Part shown: positions 55,456 to 64,000 of the stretch, piece after piece | Numbering within the stretch: the stretch's first letter is position 1 | Layout of the letters: each line of letters opens with the position of its first letter | DNA from: Stemphylium vesicarium | Taxonomy: Eukaryota > Ascomycota > Dothideomycetes > Pleosporales > Pleosporaceae | Assembly (NCBI GenBank): GCA_004380135.1 | Contig: QXCR01000031.1 | Span: 166,851-230,850 of the forward strand | DNA length: 64,000 bases | Reading direction: 5' to 3' | Translations under genes and position numbers: made by a program | Notes under the pieces: model-generated | Databases searched by the model: none | What the model saw: only the letters and a program-made list of their open reading frames with translations | Told to the model about the DNA's origin: nothing

Positions 55456-57727
55456 CGTTGTGGTTTAGTCTGTAGAACAAGTCTGCAATGTTATCATATA
55501 CAATAATAGCATTACATTATACCATGTACGGAGCTGATCCTGAGTCGAGGCAGCGCTAAATTATTATGAAGATGTTGCTATTATCGGCATCAATTTTTCT
55601 TCCTACAGCATGTGGTTACAAAAAAGAATCAAACACATTGCAAAAACGGTTATATTCACCACTGGCTGTCGTGAGTGCGAAAATTATTCAAGTCCGATTG
55701 GTTGCATCAGTTAGCTTAAGTTGTGCTGCCTTCTTACCTTGCGTCGCGCTCGCGGTGTCGTGTCGTGTTCGCCGGCAAAAAAAGACCCAGAAAACAGCAA
55801 AAATAGAGTTTCGAACCCACAATCGTGAGTGACTCGATTTTATGTTCCAAAGATTGAGTTTAGTGCAGTGTTGTGCGGGACTCGCGGTCACTTCTGGTAA
55901 AAGGCAAGAAATGAGTTCGTACAAATCCTCGCACTGCACGTTAGATGTTGAAGATTAAATGATATATATTCTTCGTGAAATCTATGAGGCACGGGATTTG
56001 GGCTAAGGGAAGATTGGCCAGTGCGTTAAGGACGCTAGGAGAAGCGAGTGTCTGTGCAATTGGGCGATGGGACCACTATACGAGGAGGTGATGAGGTTGG
56101 CCGTGCGCTGGACTGTGCGGATGCGTCTGTCTGAGTCGTGGTGAAAGCTGCGAGTGACTGCGCTGCGTTGGCTACTTGTTGCTTTCGACACATTCGACAC
56201 ACCGCGCACATTGGCGTGCCATGCTGCCGCAAATGGTACTGGTAAAGTGCAGGTGAAGGTAAGACGGCTGAATTTGCCCCGCGCGACGGTTTTTTCTCGA
56301 ATTCTTGTCGCGCGTTGCTGATGGGTGTGGGACACGTGCTTTCCCCCCCGCTTTGGGGTTGGTGGCTGCAGGCAAGTCCTTCTTGTTCTTGTTCTTGTTC
56401 TTTTCGCTTGCGCTGTGTTGGGGATGAAGCGGTGTCTTTGTGTTCTTTGCGAGCTCTCAAATGCCTTTCTCGGGCATCTTTCATGATTGTCAAGGAGCTT
56501 TTTTGATCGCGTTCGTGGGACAGACATCCATGTTCCGCCGGCGTCTCTGCAGGGTTTCACTTGGCTGGTGGCATCTTGTGGACTGAAATCCTTCCAACGT
56601 CGCCCGCTTCTTTCTCTCCAAGTCGCGTTTCTTATCACTCGGACAATTTTACTTGTCTTCTGCGCTGCTTTTCGCACGTCTTACAAGGTTACTGGTTCAG
56701 TCTCTCGGCGCTGGGTGGTGACTGTAGGAAGTATAGGTTCTGGTTCCTTATGACTGTCTTCTCGCTTTGTCACAATACGCATACTCTCAGTCATGTTTCT
56801 TTCTTACTCGTGGTTCACGGTGTCTCCATCTACCTTTCGGTATCTTTTCGATGTCCAATCTTTGGCAATTGCGTGTCTGCGCTAAGTAGCAACTGGTACA
56901 TGCTGAAGAATCGACTTCTCGCAGACTGCACAACATCTCCGTCGCTTGGTTCCCAGAACGCTGCCTGTACGCCGGGCCTTACCAACATATACATTATGCG
57001 CCCCAACTTTGGAATGCGCTGGTGCATTGAACGTTTTGCTTCCTCGATTTGGTGACGAGCATCTGCGACGTCCTTTTGGATCTGGTACTCTCTTCATCCC
57101 GTTACCTTGAGTACGTTAGCTCCCTCTTCGCGACATCGCGTTTTAAATGAATCCCAAGAAACCGAACGCCGCCACTATAGTCTGGCCTGACTTGGGGTTG
57201 TTTCCTGTTGTCATCAAGTTTCATTCGTTCTCATGTTTATAGCCCACCGCCTGAGGCACCTTGGTGTTTCAGTTGTCGTTCCTTACTATAACTTGTAATC
57301 CGCGTTTCAACCCGCATCAATGTCATTTAAGGTATTCAAGACCTTGAAATGTTGACTGTTCGACACGTCGAGCGTCGACTTCCTCACAGTTCGTCGCGGT
57401 TACTCAAACGGCGCTGGCGCTAGGCTTAAAATCGTTAGTACGAGTTAGGACACGCCAGAGCCATAGTCATTCCTTCACGCTCTCTTGCCACGCTTCCCCG
57501 ACAACACGCTTCAACACAGTCTCTACCGTCTCCTTTGGCTCACAGCTTCTCCACTCAGCCCAGTCCAACTCTCTTTCCTTCGCCAACTGCAGGCAGTCAG
57601 TCACTCATTACTCGTACCTCTACCTGTACTGCGCTCCAGTCAACACCCCACTACATCCCCAAATACAGCACCTTTTACGTTGTACATACAATTTAAGCAT
57701 TTCAAAATCATTCGCTTCATCATCACC
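55456..57727. other. Intergenic, promoter of the GH17 gene
   Basis: This 2.27 kb has no convincing gene. A 224-codon minus-strand frame (56003-56677) is Arg/Ser/Thr-rich without family resemblance and was rejected. A B-box-like sequence (minus strand near 55805-55820) lacks a cloverleaf. TTCTTG is repeated three times at about 56383-56400. Bases 57480-57670 are strongly C/T-rich on the sense strand of the glucanase gene, fitting a well-expressed promoter and long leader. Confidence 0.5.
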
Positions 57728-59078
57728 ATGAAGACCATCCTTTTTGCGAGCGCTCTGGCAGCTGCAGGCTTTCTTGCAGGCTCTGCGAGCGGGCGCCCTC
57801 TTAGTGAGTCGTTTACTCAGTTGGTGAGACCTCAATGGTTGACTGAATACAGACCATAAGCGCAAGCTCATTACCGAAGTCGTCTTTGTCACTGAGACTG
57901 TCGCTGATGTGATTGTTTACGTCGACCAGACAGGCGCGCCTTTCTCAACCTCAAGTTCCAACCGAGCGGACATCACGACCTCTTTGGTGCTGCCCTCAAC
58001 TACGTCAGAAGTTGCGCTGCCCACCCCCGAGGCTCCTCTGACTTCTTTGGCGGCTCCAGAGTCAACCCTCCAGTCAACTTCTACAAAGGAGCTATCGTCC
58101 ATCGTTGTCGCGCCGTCACCCGAGCCCACTGCTGTGAGTGTTCAAGATGCGGCGGTCACATCGGTGTCTTTTTCCAGCAGCCCCGAGTCTCCCTCCGTCA
58201 ACTCTGTTTTGACTCAGGAACCCGAGTCTGCCCTACAGCCATTGTCCCCAGCTGAAGATGTTCCCGTTGACACTGCTACTGCAGGCTCCCTTCCCCTGGG
58301 TATAGCATGGGATGCCTACACTGCCTCTGCCCAATGCAAGTCCGCAGATGAGGTTGCTAGCGAGTTCAGTAGGATGAAGGACTACAAAATCATCCGCATA
58401 TACGGTGTGGACTGTGAGCAGGTCCCGCTCGCTGTCCAAAACGCACGCAAGAACGGTCAGAAGCTCATGGGTGGCGCGTATTTGGCCTCCAGCGATTACA
58501 GAAAAGATCTCAGCGAAGCCATGGATGCTTACAAATCCGCCATTGATCAATACGCAGACGGCAACTGGGACATCATCCAGCTCTTCGCAGTCGAGAATGA
58601 GCGCGTCAACGAGCGGGCGATGACGGCCCCGCAGGTGGTCAGCGCAATTGATGACGCGCGCAATCAGCTGCGACACTTTGGTTACAATGGCCCTGTAGGC
58701 GCAGTCGAGACAGCGCCTGCTACGATCGATAACCCATCCATTTGCGGAGCCTCTGACGTAGTCATGGTCAACATACACGCCTTCTTCGACAGGCACAGCA
58801 AAGCTGCGGATGCTGGCTCGTTCGTCAAGGGTCAGGTCCAACAGGTAAAGTCTGCCTGCAACGGCAAGCGCGTCGTCGTCACCGAGTCAGGATGGCCCCA
58901 CCAAGGTAACGCAAACGGAGATGCTGTCCCATCACCAGACAACCAGCGCGCCGCTCTCCAATCGATCCGCGACAACTTCAACAGCGACATGTTCCTCTTC
59001 AGCGCTTTTGACACCAGGTGGAAGGCAGCTTCAGCATCTACCTTCAACGCGGAGCAATACTGGGGGGTCATCGACTAG
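57728..59078 (+). CDS. Secreted GH17 glucan endo-beta-1,3-glucosidase-like protein
   Basis: Two exons (57728-57803, 57853-59078; 49-nt intron GTGAGT-TACAG) encode 433 aa. The first exon is essentially the signal peptide (MKTILFASALAAAGFLAG). Residues ~50-165 form a Ser/Thr/Pro-rich, probably O-mannosylated, linker. The GH17 barrel begins LPLGIAWDAYTASAQCKS and includes IIRIYGVDCEQV. The acid/base is Glu 275 (VENE) and the nucleophile Glu 370 in VTESGWP, and the domain ends with FDTRWKA and EQYWGVID. The fungal relatives (Scw4/Scw10, Bgl2 and soluble cell-wall glucanases) remodel beta-1,3-glucan. There is no C-terminal hydrophobic tail, so the protein is not GPI-anchored. VTETVADVIVYVD after the propeptide-like KR is a conserved N-terminal block of this wall-protein group. 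Confidence 0.9.
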
Positions 59079-60673
59079 ATATCTTGAAGATGTCTCTCTA
59101 CACACATCGTTGGGAGGATGGTGCGGAAATGCATCTTGAGGCATGCTCGTCATCTCTGTCATCTGTATCTCTCAACACGCACCTGTACACGCTCACCCCT
59201 TCTAATAATTTTCTTTTCCCACAAACACAGCGGTTAAGTGCTCTGTGAGTGTGCACGCTGTGGGCCATTTTCTTGTGGCGGTAATGTGTATCGGAGGTTA
59301 TGGATACGAGAAACATGCGTCATGTTTAGTATAGATGACCCTCCGAATCTTAAATGAACCAGTTTTTTCTTCTCTTGTGTCAAGCCAGCATGCATTCTGT
59401 GGGGTGTCATATGAATCCCACATCCCCACCTCAATACGAGTGAATGTTTGAGACTTGGGTTTTTTGTTGTTTTGGATTATCGTAGCGTTGTGTGATTAGC
59501 TTGATTCTAGATGACATGTCGTATCTCTATAAGAAGATTTGCTTTTCTGCGTCTGGCGTTCGAGTTGAAGAAATGTGTTATCGTCACTACAACGCTTGAG
59601 TTGAACTCTCCCTCCTTGGAGGAAGTTGCTTTAACCCGTTTTTTCCTCTAGCTATGTATGATGTACCCATCCAAATCCCTCTTATTCTTATTTCGCTGAT
59701 ACGAGGGGAGGGGCTTGTCGTCGATGCAGCTTTTCTGCCCCCTTTTCAGGTAGAGGGGGGTTAAGGTGGGGGATGAGGTAGAGTGGGTCAAGTAGGCTTG
59801 TGGATGTGGTGGTGGAATGTAGATTTTTTCTTCTCCTTCTTTTTTTGCATAGAATCTTCCATGTAAGGGGGTGGAGGTTTCGTGGTACATAATTCTTCTT
59901 CGGGGAATCCTCCATACTACATACTACATCCTACGAGTCGGCTCCTCTGACCAACGTCACGGCACGGCACGTCACGTCATGACATCCAGGAGAGCACTTC
60001 TTCTTAACACGAACACATCCGCTGAGTTCGCCGGGCATCTAGCACTTCCCCATGATGAGGGGGCGTGGACACATACGGCATTATTTTCTCTTTCTTTTGC
60101 TTAGGTACTGAGCAAAGCACACCGCAGTAGCATATGTATAGAAGGAGACGACGATAAAAGTAAGTATGCACGTGAGGAAATAGGGAAAAGGGATGGGTGT
60201 ATTTGTGTCCATTTCAAGCTATCTGTATCGTTGCACACTAGGTATGCGGCTTGCGAGTGTTCATGGCCGTTTTGGAAGCGGCGTTGGCAGCCGGAAAAAT
60301 GGTGTCTTACGACTCGTGGGATATTGCGTGTGGGGTTGGGACGGTGGTGGTGGTAATGGTGGCTGCACGCTCCCGGGTTCGATGATGGACTAGTTTGATT
60401 GGTGGGCGTGTGTGCGTGGCGCATACCATCATGGATGGGTGGGTGATTTCCGGAATTTTGGTCGAGTAGCGCGGTCCAAGGCCCACGGTGTGGATAAAGT
60501 GAGCCCTGCCTGCTCTGAGGGCATAGGGTATGACGTAAATGAGAATTTCCGCCGAATGGATTGATCTTTCATCAACGAAATCGTGCCTTGAGCCTCCAAT
60601 CCATGAATCAAACTCCGCATCTCCCAGCATAAAACCCCAAACAAAGAAAGAAACTCCGCCGTCCTTGGCCATC
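59079..60673. other. Intergenic, nothing recognised
   Basis: About 1.6 kb between the convergent GH17 and TMA16 genes. Open frames are short and overlapping. A 14-bp palindrome-like GGCACGGCACGTCACGTCATGAC stretch near 59962-59983 combines short tandem CACGTCA/GTCACGTCA units that resemble CRE/ATF half-sites, but this is weak. Confidence 0.4.
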
Positions 60674-61274
60674 TCACGACATTCCCTTTGGCGGAAAAAT
60701 CGACTCGCGCTTAAACCCCTCCTTACTCATCCTACAAAACCTAAGCGTAGACAGCTGCGGCCACTGCCCATTCCACTCCTTTAGCTTCCTCAGATTGGCT
60801 TCATCCTCCAGATCCGGGACCCAGAAGCCACTCGCATACTCATCCTGCTCCTGTTTCTGCGTAATCTCGAGCAGATTCTGGCGCGTGCTCGGCGGCCTTC
60901 CTGGGCGCCGGTCTGCCTTGATTTTGGCTAGTTCTTCATCGTCGCGGCCGATGTAGTCTTCGATCATGGCTTGTATCTCTGGTATGCTGAGCGGTGCTGA
61001 GTGCTCTGCGGTGTAGTTTTGGAAGGCTTTGACACGTGATACTGGTGGGCGTTAGTTTTGGTTTTTACTTACGGTGTGGAATTGGTTCGTTGGGTTGCGT
61101 ACGATAAGTGCGATTTTGATCTTTTCGGACGCGGTTTAGTCGGTTCAACTTGTCGTCTCTTTGCGCAGCGCTTTGGAGGCGTTTGGTATCGCGGCTGCCT
61201 TCGTGGAGGTTTGGGTTCTTGCCCTTTTTCTTGGTGATTTTCTTGTGGACTTTGTCCAGGCGGTTGCTAACCAT
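60674..61274 (-). CDS. TMA16: Translation machinery-associated protein 16
   Basis: Two exons encode 179 aa: 61103-61274 and 60674-61041, with a 61-nt intron (GTACGC, CTAAC branch, CACCAG). The N-terminus is strongly basic (DKVHKKITKKKGKNPNLHEG), followed by SRDTKRLQSAAQRDDKLNRL, the hallmark of the Tma16 family. The join gives RTYLSRVKAFQNY, matching the family pattern of a tyrosine-leucine before RVxFFQ. The second half has IEDYIGRDDEELAKIKADRRPGRPPS and ends FKRESIFPPKG. In yeast the protein is found with 60S pre-ribosomes and translating ribosomes. A stronger-looking GTAAGT donor 30 nt downstream would give a 31-nt intron in the same frame. It is divergent to EXO1. Confidence 0.9.
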
Positions 61275-61664
61275 CTTGAATGACTATATATCTTGTTCTC
61301 CCAAGCTCTCCTGCAAGTTTTGTAGTTTCCAGTGATGTTGGATGGTGAGGCAAGAAATTTTGGAATGTCCGTCGGCATGTCGGGGTTGGCAGCGGCGCTA
61401 AGGGCACAGACGCAGTTTAGCGCGTAGGTTAGCGGGGCGCGTTCCTGCCATGGGGCGTGTTACCCGCGTTGAGTGCTCCACTGCTGCATTTAGAATCGTG
61501 ACGGGCTCTTTCCTTCCCTCTTTCCCATCCTCTTGTATGTTTCGTGCAAGAGAGCTTCTTCTCTTCTACTAACAACAGCTTTTTCGGAATCAGCATGTTG
61601 CGATAGTTGTTTTGTCTTGCAGCCATCGTTTTAGGCTGGACGCGTGAGCGGCAAAGGGTTCAAC
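61275..61664. promoter_or_regulatory. Bidirectional promoter region TMA16 / EXO1
   Basis: The 390 bp between the start codons of a ribosome-associated factor and a DNA-repair nuclease. No TATA box or MluI-cell-cycle-box-like element was clearly seen; an ACGCGT-like motif (GGACGCGTGAG) occurs at about 61638-61648, 20 bp before EXO1. A minus-strand 65-codon frame here is not convincing. Confidence 0.45.
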
Positions 61665-63958
61665 ATGGGCATCTCAGGTGGGTGGTCCATCCAATCGTAC
61701 CTCGTGTCTTTGCTAATAGAGGGACCAGGACTCCTTCCACTCCTCAAGTCTGTCCAGAAGCCATGCACGCTTAAGAAATATGCGGGCCAGACGATTGGCG
61801 TGGATACGTATGGCTGGCTCCACCGCGCGACTGCTGCCTGCGCCATTGATCTGGCCTTGGAGAAGCCAACCACCAAGTAGGCTGTTTCTTGCCTGATCGG
61901 ATGAGAACCCGCTGACAGACCGCTAGATATGTCGATTTCGTCATGCACCGTGTGCGTATGCTCATCCACTTCGGCGTCACCCCCTACCTCGTATTCGATG
62001 GCGACAACCTTCCGAGCAAAGCGGGTACGGAAAAGGATAGAAAGGAGAGGAGGAAAGAAGGCAAGAGACTGGGACTGGAACTTTTGAAGGTCGGCAAGGT
62101 AGCCCAGGCGCAACAGGAGCTGCAGAAGAGCGTGGATGTCACACCGGAAATGGCGCGCATGGTCATCGAAGAGCTGAAACAACTCAAGATTCAATACGTC
62201 GTCGCGCCGTACGAGGCAGATTCGCAGCTCGCATACCTCGAGCGCAAGGGAATCATCAATGGCGTTCTTTCGGAAGACTCGGATCTGCTCGTCTTTGGGG
62301 TCAAGTGTTTGATCACTAAGCTGGACAAGTACGGAGAGTGTATCGAGGTCAACCGCAATCATTTCACTGCTTGCAGGGGGGTCAGCTTCGTAGGCTGGTC
62401 TGACGCCGACTTTCGCAAAATGGCTATTCTTAGTGGTTGTGATTATCTGCCCGGGATAGGCGGTCTTGGCCTGAAGACGGCTCATCGAATGCTGCGCAAG
62501 CACAAGACTGTCGACCGTCTCGTCAAAGCAGCGCAGTTTGATGGAAAGCTCAAAGTGCCCGCTGGCTTCATGGCGGCCTTCGACCAGGCTGAAAAGACGT
62601 TTCTGTATCAATGGGTTTACTGCCCTGTCGAGGAGAAGCTGGTCAACTTGACACCTCTTGGCGATGGGGTCAACATTGCCGACATGCCCTATATTGGAGA
62701 AGAAGTACCAGCACACCTCGCCACGGGCATTGCACGAGGCGACCTATATCCCCGCACAAAACTTCCCATGAATATCGCCAGCAACGCCAGACCTAGTAGC
62801 CAATCGCTGCCCGCCTCTCGAAGATCATCTGCGGTCATGCAGACACCCGACGCCAAAGGCATGAAGCCGATCGATTCATTCTTCAAAGCCAGGCGCACAC
62901 CCTTGGCTGAACTAAGCCCGAACGTCTTCACCCCGTCCCCAAGCCAACAAACCTTGTTGGAACAGCAGCGCAATACTAATGGCTGGGCTGCAGTACCTGC
63001 TCCCATTTCACGACTGCAACAACAGTATCCCCCGCCTCCTAGCACGGCGCCGCAGCCTAGACGCACCACAACAGATCCTACCGGAGGAAGATCAGTCCCC
63101 CATCCATCTAAAAGACAGCGACTCTGTTCTGACGCTGGCATCAATACCTCGGCCGCAGGCGGTGAAGATGTTGTACGAAGTCAGTTCTTCACAACCTCCA
63201 TGCCAGAACCTAGTCCGACGCTGCACCGGAGGAAAAAGACTAAAAGAAGGACTGAACAGGACTTTGAGCTGTACTCGGACGATTCTATTCAAGAGAGTAT
63301 GGCAGTAGCCGCTGATTTGGAAGAGACTGCATCACAATCGAAGAAGAAGCTGCGGGTCTTTAGTGATGTGCAGTCAAGCATAGGGAGCGAGTCCCAGTCG
63401 ACAGTATTTTCACGGGGTAGTACTGCGCAGTCTCAAGAGACGACCGGTACGCTCACCCCAGCGTCGTCTCACGGGAGCCCTGAACCCGAGTCCGTCTTCA
63501 GCGCTGCGATCTCCTCCCAGATGAGCGACTTGCGGTCAAAGTTCACATACAAAGCACCGGTGGTTCCTTCGCCAACGCCAGCAATGCCGCGAGCCACCAA
63601 AGTACGCTTGGAGAAACGGCATACCGAGGCATGCCAGCCCGTGCCACCACCACTTGAGTCGACTTCCGCATCATTCCCTGAAACGCTCGTGGAGCCTATT
63701 GTGCCTGGTACGCCACCCCCAGTAGGCGACGAAGAAGAACGGGATCTTAAGGACACCGCCTGGGCAGCCATGGAGGCAGAAGTTGTTGTCGCTGCGAGTT
63801 CCCCACCCTCATCACACCCGCCTATAACACCCGCGAAACGACGGCGATCTTCGCTGAAAGGAAGCGAGGATTTGCTTGTGCAGGATAGCGAAGCAGAGAG
63901 CGAATGTTCGCCCCGGAAACCAATGTTCAATCTCGCGCGATATGCTTTTCCGGGATGA
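61665..63958 (+). CDS. EXO1: Exonuclease 1 (XPG/Rad2 family 5' nuclease)
   Basis: Three exons (61665-61677, 61729-61876, 61927-63958) encode 730 aa. The first exon is only 13 nt and splits MGIS-GLLPLLK; introns are 51 and 50 nt. The N- and I-nuclease regions keep the metal ligands expected for EXO1: Asp 30, Asp 78, Glu 150 and Asp 152 in APYEADSQ, Asp 171 and Asp 173 in SEDSDLL, and Asp 226 in SGCDYLPGIGG with the helix-hairpin-helix. The region after residue ~350 is disordered; KPIDSFFKA resembles a PCNA-interacting box without the leading glutamine. Thr-Pro/Ser-Pro sites are frequent and basic clusters (AKRRRSS) near the end look like a nuclear signal. The enzyme resects double-strand breaks and excises mismatched strands. 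The gene is complete, ending 42 bp before the window edge. Confidence 0.96.
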
Positions 63959-63970
63959 GGCTTTGTGGGA

Positions 63971-63982
63971 GGGGGGGGGGGG
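63971..63982. repeat. poly(G) run, 12 nt
   Basis: A run of 12 G just after the EXO1 stop codon, in its 3' UTR or flank. Such runs are frequent sites of length error in assemblies. Confidence 0.85.
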
Positions 63983-64000
63983 TGGGTTCGTTAGTAATTT

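Noticed and set aside
55795..55885. Possible minus-strand tRNA (GGTTCGAAACTC resembles a B box)
   Set aside because: The T stem pairs in only three of five positions, no A box or acceptor stem can be formed, and no anticodon arm is evident.
56003..56677. 224-codon minus-strand open frame
   Set aside because: Arg/Ser/Thr-rich, begins from a non-ATG in places, overlaps a second frame of similar length and has no recognisable domain or leader.
1..64000. Transposons, CRISPR arrays, rRNA and viral sequence
   Set aside because: No transposase, reverse transcriptase, terminal repeats, spaced direct-repeat arrays, rRNA segments or viral proteins were recognised on either strand.

Overview
The window is nuclear DNA of a filamentous ascomycete, most likely a dothideomycete of the order Pleosporales. 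Evidence: compact spliceosomal introns (mostly 46-75 nt, GT-AG, CTAAC/CTGAC branch sites), CA-rich and CT-rich leaders, gene-by-gene transcription on both strands without operons, and fungal families such as DUF6594, DUF3431, MYND/DUF4470, F-box/2EXR-like proteins and DHA1 transporters beside single-copy orthologs (NUP159, PUP1, ARP4, GUP1, TMA16, EXO1). The taxonomic call is an inference from family content; no marker gene was compared. All exon boundaries were read by eye and checked for phase arithmetic only.

Region 1 (1-19.5 kb) holds lineage-variable genes: a type-B carboxylesterase, a DMT-like/DUF3431 fusion membrane protein, a 2EXR/F-box-like protein, a DHA1 major-facilitator transporter, an intron-bearing tRNA-Ser(CGA), a 104-aa orphan, a caspase-like (C14) protein with a probable one-base frameshift, a small SH3-like protein, a DUF6594 membrane protein and a BAHD-type acyltransferase.

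Region 2 (20-35.3 kb) is a patch of gene decay around three intact genes. Decayed are an F-box-like gene, two MYND-finger/DUF4470 genes in opposite orientation about 10 kb apart, and a BTB gene with one in-frame stop. Most of the disabling stops are TAA/TAG codons that one C-to-T change in a CAA/CAG codon would explain. Intact among them are a four-TM MARVEL-like protein, an F-box-like protein and a remarkable 1225-residue protein that joins a 2H phosphoesterase, an EEP phosphatase/nuclease, a poly(A)-polymerase-like nucleotidyltransferase and a C-terminal MJ1316/DUF504 domain. This last gene is the most interesting object here and looks like a single-chain RNA 3'-end healing and tailing enzyme.

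Region 3 (36.6-44.5 kb) has a membrane-anchored methyltransferase-like protein, an MFSD5-type transporter, a ~3 kb stretch without recognisable genes and a J-domain protein with a cysteine-rich tail. Region 4 (45-64 kb) is a conserved housekeeping block: NUP159 and PUP1 (divergent), ARP4 and GUP1 (divergent, 298 bp apart), a GH17 glucanase, and TMA16 and EXO1 (divergent). Apart from these shared promoter regions and the paralogous relics, I see no pathway linking the genes, and no biosynthetic cluster, transposon or CRISPR.
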